This document shows, piece by piece, positions 42,061 through 55,405 of a stretch of 64,000 bases of DNA (within the stretch, counting starts at the first letter, position 1; each line of letters starts with the position of its first letter). The notes below the pieces were generated by a model, which saw nothing but the letters and a program-made list of their open reading frames with translations, made no database searches and had not been told where the DNA came from. This DNA comes from Triplophysa rosa (Eukaryota; Chordata; Actinopteri; Cypriniformes; Nemacheilidae): positions 4,440,005 through 4,504,004 of the forward strand of contig NC_079890.1 of NCBI RefSeq assembly GCF_024868665.1, written 5' to 3'. The position numbers and the translations under genes are program-made.

Positions 42061-43960
42061 AAATATATACTTTCCACATGTTTTGGTATTGTTGCAAATT
42101 GTTCTGGTATGTTGTAATCTTAGGTTCTCGGTCCTGATAACAATATTTAAAATAATAATATACCTAGATTGAATTATTGAAAGTTTCTGACAATCATAGT
42201 GTCAGAAACTGTGTTTGGTTGTTTGATTGGGGTTGGAACTGAAATCATCTGGAGGGTAGCTCTTTAGGGGTTGGACACCACTGGTATAATTTAAATGTTA
42301 AATATGCAACATTGTGGTCATGTGAGACATTTAATTCCTTTGTATGTCCCACATATAACAGAATGACAATAAAACTGAGCTGACTTGAAAGTGTACACGC
42401 TGTACTTTTCATACTTACAGAAATAATACTTGATTTTTTATTATATTGTAATCATTCTATATAGTTGTAGATTACTTATGCCCTCAAAGTACAATGTTCA
42501 GAATATATTTTAGATCAAATCTTGCAATTTACAAGCCTAGTCTCTTGCTTCATTTTGTTTAAGAAATAACGCCACGCCAGTAGGTGGTGGTAAAGCTCCG
42601 TGGTCCAATATGCATGCAAAAAACCACGTGTTAACACGCAATTTACAGGTCAACACGTCGTTTAAAAACTACTAAATTGCGTGTTAACGTGTATTACGTG
42701 TTAACGCGTTAGTGTCACACGTTGTGTCCCCTTTGGCCTTCCATAGTCTGCTCTCGCGCTACATACTAGTCTGCGCATTCCACTCTGGTCCTACACGTCC
42801 AATCACATGATGCTAAACGACTCTGCTTATTGGTCAACGCTATTAGTAAGTGCAGCCTACACAGAGGAACCAAACAGAGAACAACATAATTTTTACAATT
42901 ATTTCGCCAAAATATTAGTGATTTTGAGTGGGATTAAGTTATATACGAAGACATCTTACCTTATTTAGTAGAATAACCGTTGGTGGCTGTAACATCAGCA
43001 TCGCGTTTGTGGGAATGCTTCAGAGTGTGCCGGCTGGATAATTAATGCGGTTTTACTTTAAATAAAGGGCAATCCCATATGATCCGTCCTTGAACTCTGG
43101 GGTGGCGGAATTTGCTTTTTGAGAAGTTCGGGTAAGTGACACATCGATATGCTGTTAGGTAGATACTTATCTTTGTGATGTATTGTAAAGGTACGATGCC
43201 TTCAAGCAACGTTAAGTAAAGAGCTCGCAACGCAACAAGTGCATTAGACGCAGGCGGATATGTTTGTACTAACGTTACAGTAGTTTGATTTGATTTAGTA
43301 ACCACTATTCACATACTCTATACGTTATCTACAGCTGCGTACAAACTCAGACTGTCGTTAAAAAGAATTCAGATAAAATTAATAAACCCAACACGTAATC
43401 CAGACATTGCTACTTTATATTTGTCGGTGTTTGTTGTGTATGTTTGTTTGTTTCGCATGTTCTCTATGTCACTAGAACACAGAATGACAACAGAACAATG
43501 CCTATTTTGAGTGTAGTGCATGAGTGAATGGGGTGGAAAAGGCTGCTAAATGCATGTGCTGTGATTTTTCACATTCCATTGTTTGCCAAGTTTGTTTGTC
43601 TCTGAGGATAGTATTTTTGATGTATGTACAACTACAGGCCTCTGTTTGTTTACAATGGTTTGACTTCTATGAAAGTCTCTATTAGTTTTTCACTTTTATT
43701 TTGAAATGCAGTGAACTCTTGCTGTGGCATGTGTTGCAACGCTGAGAAAAGTATCATGCGTCACGTGACAAACTCCAACGCGCTGCTTGCCTCTGTAACG
43801 TTAAAAGTTCTGAGGAACTCTGAACTGAAACATAAAATGAATACAATTAAAGCAAATTTATTTTAAAAAATCAAGCTAAACAAAATAGTTTAGCTTAATT
43901 TAATTCATTTAGACCTATATTGTACCTTGTCAGAGGTGAAATCCAAGCCTTTAAACCCCG
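42061..43960. other. Intergenic region with MITE fragment and GTTAAC inverted repeat
   Basis: No gene is recognised. 42215-42285 resembles one end of the CAGTGGT-type MITE seen at 14081 (GTTTGATTGGGGTTGGAACTG...GGACACCACTG). 42625-42695 is an inverted repeat built on GTGTTAACACG motifs. The rest is AT-rich. Confidence 0.45.
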
Positions 43961-43980
43961 CCTACTCAGGACAGTGTAGA

Positions 43981-43988
43981 TGACGTCA
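43981..43988. promoter_or_regulatory. CRE (TGACGTCA) in the TRIM promoter
   Basis: A perfect palindromic cAMP-response element lies about 70 bp upstream of an apparent non-coding first exon that ends at 44054 (CATCGGG/GTAAGT). The acceptor is at 44360/44361 (TTATAATAG/GTCTG), so the ATG at 44394 would be in exon 2. Confidence 0.45.
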
Positions 43989-44393
43989 ACGTCGCTTTCG
44001 TTTTTGATTTTCTCACCATAAGAACATATGCGATATTCCTGAGTAAACATCGGGGTAAGTTACATTTATATACGTTTAGGTATTGTCGTTTTGCTTAAGA
44101 CATACTTTCCAGTGTTGTGGGCTTTATTTTTGTTTGCGGCGTTCATGTTAATTTGGTTGGCTAACAGGATTTACAAGGGTGCCGTTGAACTGTAACTGAT
44201 ATTACAGTTCAGTGGTATACTGTAATTCAATTTAATGGCTTTTCAGTTAAATGGCTTTAACACACTGCTCATCAAATACGCATTTTTACACAAACAGACA
44301 AAAACTACAGTTAAAGACATAGTGATCAATCATCTTTTTATGTTTCTTGTGTTATAATAGGTCTGTCTACATTAACATATGTGATTTGGCATC

Positions 44394-47300
44394 ATGGCAA
44401 CATCCAGTGGAGACAGCAGCATCCTGGAGGAGGAGCTAACATGTCCGGTGTGTCTGGACCTTTATCGTGACCCCCACCTGTTGCCCTGTGGCCATAATTT
44501 CTGTCTGCCATGCCTGCGCAGGCTCAAGACTCGCTCGGCCCATGGCCAATTGCGATGCCCTGAGTGCAGACAGAGTCACCGAAGCTCCGTAACCTGGCAG
44601 AAGAACTTCAAACTGGCAAACATTGCTGACAGTTTCCGCCGCCGGGGGCAGTCGGAGCATTCCAGTCACAGCCGGAGCAGCCTGTCTCATACCCCCACAG
44701 AGGTGCGTTGTGACTATTGCCCAATAAACGAAGTTGAGAATGACCCCAAGGCAGTTAAAACCTGTTTAAAATGCGAAGTGTCTATGTGCCAGAAGCACGT
44801 TCAGCCTCACCTGGAACTCCCAGCATTCCGAGAGCATCCTCTGGTGGAGCCACTGAATGATATGCGAAAGCGAAAGTGTATGGAACATGATGAAATGTTC
44901 AGGTACTACTGTTTGGATGAACGGCTGCTCTTGTGTAATGCCTGCACCATAGAGGGAACACACAATGGACATTCAGTCAAAACTCTGAAGAACGCCATGA
45001 AAGATCTCAAGGTAAGACTGAATTCAAGGTTCTTACATGAGTGCATTGTAGCTAGTTATTGCTAGTTTCTCTGTCTCTCTGGTTTGTTGTATTGTTGTAA
45101 AATGCTATGGGCAGATATTTAGTGACTACAATATGTTTAGGTAGCTATCAAATCACGTGTTAAAAAAACATTGACATTTATGGGTGAATTCCAACCGGTG
45201 TGTGCGTCCAACGCCCTCCTCATTCTGAAGGGCACCTGTAATGGGAACTATGGAGGGAGTTGGGCAATTTTGTCCCATAATGGGGCCGTTTGGAACACCC
45301 TTGGCAAGTGGACCCATGAAAAACAACAGCCCATTCCTGCGGTGCCCTCAAAACGCCAGGATGCAAAAACGCCATTTGGAATTCACCATAATGTGTTTAT
45401 GTGATAATTTTATCTCTTGATCTGAATTGCAAACAGGTCTTATTGTGAGGTATCACAGGAACTGTGCTGCGTTCACACATGAAAGGGATAGTTCATTCAA
45501 AATTGAGAATTCTTATTTTTACTCAACCTAATGTCATTTCAAAAATTGTATGACTTTTCTCTGCAGAACGCAAAAGAAGATTTTGATGAACACTGGGTTC
45601 CATTGACTTCCGTTATATGGACACAAACCACTGAGACATTTCTTAAAATATCTCTTTTGTGTTCCACAATAAAAGAGTCGGTACAGGTTTTGTACGACAT
45701 TGTAAATAAATGACAGAATTGTTTTGGGGAGAACTTCCCCTTTAACCTCATAAAACCACAATAGACAGGAGGGATATTACGCATGCAAGCTTTTGTATGC
45801 TTTTATTCTAAATTATTCAATCATCCTTATCCTTTATTACCAGAGGATGTAGATTTGTAAACCAAAATAAATAGTTGGCCTGCATGTTGCTGCAATGTGT
45901 GGTACAATAGATGGATCACATCATAGCTGTTTATTATCGTGTGTATTTCCACAAGTTTGTTGCTCTGAAGTACAGGGGTTGGACAATGAAACTGAAACAC
46001 TGGCCAGTGGTGTTGGGGGTTTCATGGCTATATTTGCGCAGCCAATCTTCACTGATTTCACATTACACTTAGCTTTGTCTTTTTGTGATTTCGCAAAATG
46101 CAGCCACACTTTAGTGCGCCTTCCACGGTCCATCTTGTGAACTGACTTTTAGTATTCGAGCGGAAGGTCCTCGCAGATGGCTATGTCAGGTCAGGTGACT
46201 CAGGTCTTGACAGATGACGTGAAAATGATGTGACCGTGCGGTCCGGAATCGTTAAGTGGAATCGAAATTTTTATTTTTTTAAAAGGATCCGATTCCTTTC
46301 TTATGGATCTGATTCCAGAATTGGAATCGAATTTCGATTTCCAACCCTACACGGTATCCAGGGTAATGTCAGCATACCAGCATGAAGGATGAAGCACATC
46401 CAACAAGAGTAACTGTCGACGCAAGAGCAGTGTCTGCCATTGTCTAATTTGTTCCGCCATAGTTTCAAAAAGAACCAAAAATGTTTTTATACGTCTCATA
46501 ACAACATATCATTGTGTTGTCTGTTTCCCATATTGATTTATTCGTCGCGGCCTGCCACACTAACAACGCTGGCCACCAGTAATGGCTTTTTCCTGAATTC
46601 CCATTTACATTTTTATCGTACTATTTAAAACAACTTAATTCATTGTAGATTTGCTAGCACTCAGCGCCCATCTCTCTCTCTCTCTCCCTCTCCATCTCTA
46701 TTAATGGTTTAATGAACATGGAAGTGAAGTTGAACATCTTCTATGGCCTGCACAGACACCACATCTGAATGTTATTGAGCCACTTTGGGGTGTTTTGGAG
46801 GAGCGAGTCAGGGACGTTTTCCAGCATCAACATCACGTAGTGACCAAGCCACTATTCTGTAAAAGAAATGGCTCAGAATCCCTCTGGCCACTGTGCATGA
46901 CTTGTATTTGGCCGCAAAAGGAGGCCTTACACGTACTATTAAATGATTGTGGAGAGTGTTGGGGAAAGTTACTTTTAAAAGTAACTAGTTACAATATAGA
47001 GTTACTCTATAAAAAAGTAACTAAATACGTTACTTGGGTACTTTTTGTGGAAAATAACTGAAAGTACTTTTGCGTTACTTTTTCCTCACCTAACTGATGC
47101 TCATGCTTTTCCAGACTTTGCTGTTCTTTAGTGTTTAACACTGTAATGCATTTAACAATCCTATATAGCCTATAACACACCTTTATTTTCTTTACAAAAC
47201 ACATTTCAGATATTTCCTGACCAGGAGTCCTCCACCTCATCAGAGCTCTGCTTACTGTTGACACTGCTAACTGTCAGTTCTCCGTATTTATTGTGTTTTG

Positions 47301-50300
47301 ACAGCGCAGCTAGTTGCACAAGATGGCGCCAGTGAGCTTTTGGGACGGCAGACTCGTTTCCAGTCGTATAACATTGTGTGGGAAAAGGAGGATTTTGGGC
47401 CAGCAAATATGCATGTTTTTTTTTTATTTAAAATGCCAATTTGGATAGCTGGAAGGAATCATGTGGTCTTGATGAGATCTATAGCTGAGTATCATCTGCA
47501 TAACAGTGGAAGCTAATTCCATGTTTTCTAATAATGTTTCCAAGGGGCAGCATGTATATGGAGAATAGCAAGAGTCCTAAAACCGATCCCTGAGGTAATC
47601 CATAATTTACTTGCGTTAGATTTGATGATTCCCCATTTAAATGGACAAATTGATGTCTGTCTGATAAGTAAGATCTGAACCATTGTAGTGCCTGTCCCTG
47701 AATACCGGTATAATTGTGTAAGCGATCTAGAAGTATTTTATGGTCTACAGTATCGAACGCAGCACTTAAGGTCAAGCAGGACTAGGAGTGAGATGTTACC
47801 TTTATCTGATGCTATAAGCAGGTCGTTTGTAATTTTAACGAGCGCAGTTTCAGGTACTATGATGCGGTCTAAAGCCTGACTGAAATTTTTGTGTATGTCA
47901 TTATTTTGTAAGAAAGAGCACAACTGAGTGGACACTACTTTTTCTAGTATTTTAGACAGGTAAGGGAGATTTGAAATCGGACTATAGTTTCCTAGTTCAT
48001 TGGGGTCTAAGTATGGTTTCTTGATAAGAGGCTTAATGACGGAGTTGATAATGTTATAAATGGGCTCAATTGCTATGGGTAATAACTCTTTTAATAATTT
48101 AGTTGGTATGGGGTCTTATAAGCAAGTTGTAGGTTTAGATGTTGCAATAAGTTTAATTAAATCTTCCTGTTTTATAGGTGAAAAACACTGTAGCCTTTCT
48201 TTTGGGGCGATGGTTGGTACTAATTAGGACAGACTTGGAGGTTGAGTTTTTACTATTTTGTCTCGTATGTTTTCAATTTTCTCTGTAAAAAAATTCATGA
48301 ATTCATTGCTACCAAGGTGCGGTGGAATAACCAGATCAGGTGATTGTTAATTTAGCAACTGTACTAAATAAAAACCTTGGATTGTTTTTGTTAGTTTCTA
48401 TGAGGTTACGGAGGTGCTCAGCCTTTGCTGCTTTTAGTGCCTTTTTATAACAGTTTGCACTCTCTTTCCACGCATTTTTAAAGACCTCTAATTGGGTTTG
48501 TTTCCATTTGCACTCCAGTTTATGTGTTTCTCTTTTAAGGGTGCGAGTGGTGCTATGTTTTTCTCATTAATCTTTTTTGACTTCATAGGTGCGACAGCTT
48601 CTAATGTATTAGAGAAAATAGTGCCCAATTTGCTGGTCATGTCATCGAGTGATTCTGTATTTATTGGTATGGTTATTAAAGGAGTCAGATCTGGCAAGCT
48701 CTTTGCGAAACTATCTTTAGTAGTAGAGGTAATTGTTCTACCCTGTCGATAACGAGTTAAACGGCTGATTTCTGCAGTGCGCAGTATACATGTTATAAGA
48801 TAGTGATCAGTGACATCGTCGCTTTGAGGTATAATATCTATATTGGTTAGATCGGCTCCGTGAGATATAATCAAGTCTAGTGTATGATTAAATCGATGAG
48901 TGGGTCCATTAATCGATGAGTGGGTCCTAGACCCCAACACTGATTGTGGTCTAAAACAAGGTGTTCATTGTCCAACCCCTGTAGATTCACTTACTGACTA
49001 GAAAACATAAGGATACTGTGTTTGTTGTTTTCATCTGTCAGATCTTAATCATCATCTGCTCTCCCTGTTGTCTGCCGTAGCTTCATCTCGACATTCAGCT
49101 GCACAAGGTGAACAGAAAGATTGTGAGGGCAGAAAAGAACCGACAGGAACAAAAAGAGATTGAGCGTCAGAACAAGGTGACGTTCATTATTTTAAAACAT
49201 TCCACCCCATCTTATTTTCTGACTAGCTTTAATTTGTACTATTCACCATGTTTTAGGCTGGTAATTCTAAATATTGATTGCTTTATTTTATGATAATATT
49301 TAAATGTTGATATTTTATGATAATATTTAAATGTTGATTTTGAAGACATTTTACAAAAGGAGCAACTTGTTAAATGCTTTTTCATTTATAGGTTGCTTTA
49401 GATGAATAGATGTAAATGTTAACTTGTAAATGAATAGATTGAAAATTAAATTGCAATTCATGTCAAACAATGTAGATTACACTAGCATTGTGCAAGTTTT
49501 TATGCTTCTTTGAAGCATTTGTTATGCTGTAGGCCTACCTGGACGATACAGATCAGCAGCTGGACTCTTTCCGAGAGACCTCGATTGCACATTTGGATGC
49601 ATTTCTCGCTTCTGTGCGTGAATGCATTCACACTTACGAGGTTGAGCAGGGTGGTGGAGTCCAGCAGAACCTTGCCCGAATCGCACAAGATCAGACTCAT
49701 CTACTGGAGGTTCACTCGGGCCTTGAGAGATTTCTAAAGGAGAGCGACCCATTCCAGTTTATTAGGGTAAGTTTTACACCTTCATGACTTGTGTGTTGGG
49801 AATGTCTTTTTTTATATTAAGTGTTTCTGGTGTATGGTAGCATTTGAGGCATTTCTTTTTGTTTTTTTTAGGATTATAATTCATCTGCAAAAAGGTATGA
49901 GTTTTGATTCACACTTGCATTGAGGTGTGTTTGTTTGGCAAACTGGTTGTCATTTTAAAATCGTGGATATTTTTCAGGTACCGGAGACTGTTAAGAAAGC
50001 CTCTGTTTTTTCCTGATGAGCCCACAGTCGACACTGAGCCGCTGTATGAAATCATGGAAGGGAAGATGGCGGAGTTCATTGCCGAGTTACGCCAACACAC
50101 CAGCACGCTCATCAGCAGTGTCTGTGAGTCTTAACCCTTTCAACGTGTTGTGATCCAACCATTCACACCACGATCAGAGTGTAAAACGCATGTCACCTCG
50201 CTGCATTTCTACAGTAGTATAAATGCGTCTCTCAGATGACATGATGAGCAGAGCGTATTTTTTGTAGTTCAACATCAAGTGCAAACACGTTGTTTATTTC

Positions 50301-50534
50301 TTTTGTGTGCCTGTTATAGGTCATTTTGAGGGAGATGGTGAGGAGGAGGTGGACGAGGATGATGAAGAAAGCTTTGAGGATGACTACAATGACAGCGCTA
50401 GTGAGGTAGAGGATGAGGAGGAGGAGGAGATGAGGAGTGAGGAAGAGGAGGAGCAGAACCACAGCACGGGACAAGAGTCTGCAGATGAAGAATACACTCC
50501 TGAGGAAGATGAGGACGATGAGGAAGATGACTAA
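44394..50534 (+). CDS. TRIM-family RING E3 ligase with acidic C-terminus
   Basis: Six coding exons: 44394-45011, 49081-49176, 49533-49766, 49872-49894, 49978-50123, 50320-50534. They join in frame to about 443 residues. The 96-, 234- and 23-bp exons are the classic TRIM pattern. C3HC4 RING: Cys17, 20, 32, His34, Cys37, 40, 55, 58. A B-box1-like zinc site follows (Cys106/109/124/127 with His135/139). B-box2 is Cys162 His165 Cys173 Cys181/184 His190/193. A coiled coil spans about 207-315. The last 70 residues are overwhelmingly Glu/Asp ([26 protein letters not shown]), and no B30.2/SPRY domain is encoded. TRIM proteins are cytosolic or nuclear ubiquitin ligases, often antiviral. The role here is unknown and I cannot assign an orthologue. 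AATAAA occurs at 50678 and 50889. Start: first ATG, Kozak-like ATCATGG. Confidence 0.9.
45480..45744. mobile_element. AAAGGGATAGTT-family element in TRIM intron
   Basis: Starts AAAGGGATAGTTCATTC and ends GAACTTCCCCTTTAA. It contains GACATTTCTTAAAATATCTC and ATTGACTTCCGTTATATGGAC, shared with other fish copies. The flanking TTAA is clear only on the right. Confidence 0.7.
46945..47060 (+). mobile_element. hAT-like left terminus (GTGTTGGG type)
   Basis: GTGTTGGGGAAAGTTACTTT followed by repeated AGTAACT motifs matches the left end of the complete element at 54907-55397. No right end follows. Confidence 0.55.
47440..48940 (-). mobile_element. L2-like LINE, antisense, inside the mariner element
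   Basis: Minus-strand segments: endonuclease end ([14 protein letters not shown], about 48870) and RT ([48 protein letters not shown] near 47480). Frameshifts and stops separate them. It stops shortly after the YADD motif, so the 3' part is missing. Same clade as 13392-14778. Confidence 0.85.
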
Positions 50535-50894
50535 CAAATCATTTGCACTGCCGTAAGACTCTTGAGTTGCAAAAACCTTCGTACCAGGGCGTGCGTGGAG
50601 TCAATATTTATTCCTTTACTCTATAAGAGATTGGTGGAATGTTTCTGTGCTTTGCTATTATTTAAGCAGAAAATAAGAATAAATGTTTCGTGAAATGTTT
50701 TGATGACTTATTTTCACATGAAGATTGTAATGTTGGCGGTATCTTTCTGACAGTATTATTTATATAAAGAGACTCCAGTGAAATATGTTTAAAAGCTCAG
50801 GGTACAAATGTTAACAGGGATGTCAGTTTGGGGTGGACCTAAGTTGCACTTTTTTTTCTATTCCTTTTGTCAAGATGTAAAATACATAAATAAA

Positions 50895-52133
50895 ATTATA
50901 TAGTTATTATTATATACAATTTTAGTCTGTTGTGTTGGAAATAAATGTTAAAAAAAAGTATAATTTATAAAGCAACTGTGTGGTTACGGAAACTTTTTTT
51001 TCCTTTTGAGTACATATGAGATTTGGACATATTCTTGAACCTTTGATAAGGACTTCTTGCTTTTTTCGTTAATCTTGACGCAATGGTCTCTGTCCATAAC
51101 AGATTTAGCATATGCACAAATCGTTTTCCAGAGGCTTAGTTTTTTTTAAGTTATAATAGTTCTTTGGTGATTTAAAATTTAGAAATATCTTTATAACAGT
51201 GAGTATGTCAAAAAACAGGCATCCAGACAGATCTGTAGGTTAGCAAATATATTTTAATATACAATATAATATTTATATATTCATTGAAGCACAATGACAA
51301 AATGGCATCAATTCTGCTTAGACTAATTTACTCCAAGAGAGAAGCCACACTGTAGGTATATTTAACAAACATGTTTCCATACAAAGTGTGTTTTTATAGC
51401 TTTGCTTTCATTACAACATAAGACGAGGAGAGAAAACCAATACTGAAGAAACGCTGATAGGTTAAAAGTTCAATGCCATAAGAGGAAAAATAAGACGCGC
51501 ACAGAAAAGTCCTCAGCGAGAACAATCCGCAAAGCAGAACAAGTCAAAGTGTCATTTAAAGCAAGAATCGGTAAATAAACATGGCGCTGGATTGACTTGC
51601 TCCAACCAGTTTAATTTGTTCCTTTATTTGCTTGTTACCATGCAGAGACTGTATAAAATATAGAAAGCAAAATAAAATCTGACCACAGCTGATTATAGCC
51701 ACTAGTCTGATTTCCAAACACCTGTTCTAGTCAAATCCTATAGCACTGTCACCAGTTAAACACAACCACATTTCTAGAAGAACCCCGCCAAGTGCCCACA
51801 AAACATCACACTGCTGCTAACCTCTACTGCACACATACACTGCAACACATCTAAAGGCAACAGGTGCAAACCCTTTCAAATCATATTGAAGCTTCTTCCT
51901 GTGAGAATCATGACTAATGCAAACACAAACAAATCAAATTCTAAGATGCTTTAGTTCTTCCTGTGAACTTTACAAGATCTTATTGGCACATTCATTTTGC
52001 TTTTGCAAGTTGCATGTTTATATTTTGCTACAGATATGCATAAAATGATCAATATATTTCACTCAGTCTATTTTCCTTATTTATTTGAGGAATACGAAAT
52101 TATACATAAACCGTCCCAGAATTAGATTTTGTT

Positions 52134-52172
<39 letters not shown>

Positions 52173-54706
52173 GTATAATTTTTGTGATGAATGTCTCATC
52201 TGAATTACTAATTTACTACATTCCACGCCATCTTCACAACACCATCGAAATCACTCTTACAATCCTTCCACAATGTCAGTAACAGTATCACACATAAACC
52301 AATGTTTTGTTACGCCATCTCTGCACAAACTGCCCACCTCACAACCTGACAGGGAATTTAACAATACAGTGCTCTTTAAAGTCCCAGTGAAATAAAAAAT
52401 GACAATTCTTATTTTTTCATGAAATATTGCAGCGTTTATAGTAAATAGCTTATCAATGTGGGTCATTTTCTTTTTAAGATTCATGTACCCTCATGATCTT
52501 CAGTTAAAATCTGAAAATGCACTTCCACCCTGTAATGACTATCCATCTCAAATGACATAAACTAGACGGCTTGGCCGGAGCATCCGTTAACTTCAGTCTG
52601 CTGCCAGTTTCATTTCAAAATCAATGCAACAGCTGTTTTTACACATCCAATCAATTCGCAGTGAAAAACACGAGCCATGCCCACTCATTTTCTCCTTTGG
52701 AATTCCTTTTCACTCGGAAAGGTGTCAGAATACGGAAGTAAAAACAATCGGGGGGTTCACGGGGACTTTAAAGGTTTTCTTGCATTTGCACAAGGGTCAA
52801 GTTTAGAACGTTGTTGATGATGAGTATTACAAACAAAGAGAACAAGCATTGAACACTGGAATTTGAAAAGAAAAAGAAATGACAAAATGATGTGTAAATT
52901 ATAAAGTTATCAAAATCGAATATCAAAGGATCTAGAGCCCACTGCCCTGCATTAAAATGACCTCGTCTGACCCGTCACGCTTACATTTACAATTAATAAT
53001 AGATGTGGCCCACCATGTCCGGTTAGTAAACATACTTAAGTACACCAAAACAACATACAATTGCATTAAATAAATTAATTCATAATAAAACACTTATATA
53101 AATCCACAATATACTTTATATGTACAACTTAATGTAAGAGAACAAAACATCCCATGAAGAAATGTGCAGGTTATATTTTACTATGTTCAAAGGAAAAAAA
53201 AGGTTAAAGAAAAAGACCAAACGTGTTTCTCACTACAAAAAAATTATATTCATCCAATGATTTTTTTAATCAGCCATAAACTAAAATAACTACAAAATAA
53301 TGCCATGATAAAATTACAACTGTAGGCTACTTGTAGTGTAAACTAAGTATTGTGGCGTCTATGCTTTCCACAAAATGTAACTTCATTTTTTTCTTTTGAT
53401 TTTGGGGTAAAATATGACCCAGGTAGTTCTTTTCGTTTTTTTCTGCTTATACTAAACATCAAACACTCGTGTATAAGTGTTTCTGTTATGCCAATAGTGA
53501 TAAATCCTCAGCATTTTCTAGTTTTTGCAGCATTATCAAGGCTGATATGTTTTCATTACCGTGACATTTCATTTGACAAGCAAATGATTATGAGCCTGCT
53601 CTGTTAGTTCTCATACATCATCACACGGTTTCATTTGGCCGAACACAGAATAGTCTAGAGAATTGCATGTAGTGGTTAATAATGACAAGAATGTGTCTCC
53701 AAGCGAAAGAGGCGACACATGCATGCACAGTGCCGAATATTCTCTGCATAGAGGAAGAACAAAATACATGAACGACACGACTGTGCAAAGAAAAAGCTTC
53801 TTATTCCACTGAGCTTTGCTTATTTCCTGTTAGAAGATGAAAATTCATTTTAATATGCCTCTCGTTTCAACGGGACACACTGAAAAGGGCGACTAAATAT
53901 GGCTTCTTCAATGCTCCCGTGGAGGGGCTTCAAAAGATCACCAAAATGAACGTAAACGCAAAGCACAGTGCTTAAAAGAGGCCCTTGGTATAGAGAAATC
54001 TACAGAAGCACCTGCTCAAAATGAAATATAGGAGCTTGTAGATATACGTAGACGTCTAGTGTTTGAAAACCACCATCGATGACTTGAGGACATGTGAAGC
54101 CCTTGGTTGCTGGTCAGGGGATACAATTCTACGCTTGATTGGTAAAACTAGCATTAGCATATAGAGAGCTGAATTTCCAATGAACACAAGATATTAGGAA
54201 ACAAATGTACGTAAACAACCATAACTTCACTGAACAGATACAACAAAACAAAAAGAGTGGTTATCGTTGGAACAGTTTTGGCCACAAATGTCCAGAGAAA
54301 CTCTTAAGGACATTACAGCGGGAACATCACCACAGTCACGATGTCACACACAGCAAAATTCACAAAGATGCTATTTGTACACAATTGAGAAACTTCAATA
54401 CAACAACAACATAAAAAACTCTAGAATAAATATATTGTACAATCTGTTTTCCAGGTGGAATGATGGACTGTTTACTCAGCCTCGTGTCATTACCAAACAT
54501 TTCACCTTTTCACGTTTAACAGAGTGTTAATCCTGCAATTTTCCATAAAATGAAAGTGGATGGTGACCAGTGCGCCGTGTCAAGCAAAAGCAAGTTTGCA
54601 CCAAGTTTGACTAAGCAAACGTGCGAGTCAGGTCAGTCTTATTTCTATCGCAAAGCAGCTTTGTGGAAAATTCTGCAATACTAGTGTCTTCGAGTAAATA
54701 CAAATC
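50895..54706. other. TRIM/pea15 intergenic DNA or long pea15 3' UTR
   Basis: No coding frame. A (TA)n microsatellite lies at 52139-52168. The block 51240-54700 is largely free of recognisable transposons, unlike the rest of the window. It may be part of the long 3' UTR of pea15 (minus strand), but I cannot place its polyadenylation site. Confidence 0.35.
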
Positions 54707-54711
54707 ATTCA

Positions 54712-54825
54712 AGGGATAGTTCACCCAAAAATTGAAAGATCTGTCATGATTTACATCATTTTGAAATGACAAGTGGGTGAGTAAATGATGACATCATTTT
54801 CATTTTTGAGTGAACTGTCCCTATT
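54712..54825. mobile_element. Short AAAGGGATAGTT-family element
   Basis: AAGGGATAGTTCACCC and GAGTGAACTGTCCCT enclose GTGGGTGAGTAAATGATGAC. It is an internally deleted copy of the 34370-34700 family. Confidence 0.7.
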
Positions 54826-54906
54826 ACAAATAACTGCATTCAATTCCTCTGCTCCTCAGACGAAGCTGTCGCACGCCGTGGAAAATAACACACGAGTCGC
54901 CTGGAC

Positions 54907-55397
54907 CAGTGTTGGGTAAGTTACTCTGAAAAAGTAATTAATTACAAGTTACTAATTACATATTCAATAGTGTAATTAGATTACTGTACAAATTACACTC
55001 TCCAAAAAGTATTTAGTTACTTATTACTAATTACTTTCTACATCCTACATCAACCTTGATTAGTTAAGTGATTCAAGGATTGACATGAAACGGCTCTTTT
55101 AATTCATTCAAATAAATCATATAAACTACATAAAGTACTCTTATTTACTGACCAAAGTATTACAAATGTGAGAATTATACATTAAAGCATTCATTTTAAA
55201 GTTAGACTTTGAATTTTGATGTTAATTCCACTATTGCACACACATATATTACACAGAGTATTTAGTTTAATTACATCAGAAGTAACTGTAATTAAATTAC
55301 AGAAAAAATAAGAGTAATCCCTTGCTTTACTTTTTAAAATGAAAAGGAATTCAATTACAGTAACTAATTACTTAGTAACTAGTTACACCCAACACTG
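54907..55397. mobile_element. Complete hAT MITE (CAGTGTTGGG ends), 491 bp
   Basis: Ends CAGTGTTGGGTAAGTTAC / GTTACACCCAACACTG. Flanks GCCTGGAC (54899-54906) and GTCTGGAC (55398-55405) match at 7 of 8. The interior is AT-rich and has no transposase. Confidence 0.88.
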
Positions 55398-55405
55398 GTC
55401 TGGAC

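Larger units (their letters stand above)
45973..48981 (+). mobile_element. Tc1/mariner-like element in TRIM intron, interrupted
   Basis: CAGGGGTTGGACAATGAA at 45973 and its complement ending 48981 form terminal inverted repeats. Both are flanked by TA. A transposase scrap at about 46745-46820 reads [20 protein letters not shown], where His replaces the catalytic Asp expected before LN. The element is further interrupted by hAT-like DNA (46945-47060) and an inverted LINE (47440-48940). Confidence 0.8.

Noticed and set aside
50307..50534. Separate small acidic protein gene
   Set aside because: It is the last exon of the TRIM gene, with a proper acceptor at 50319/50320 and matching phase.
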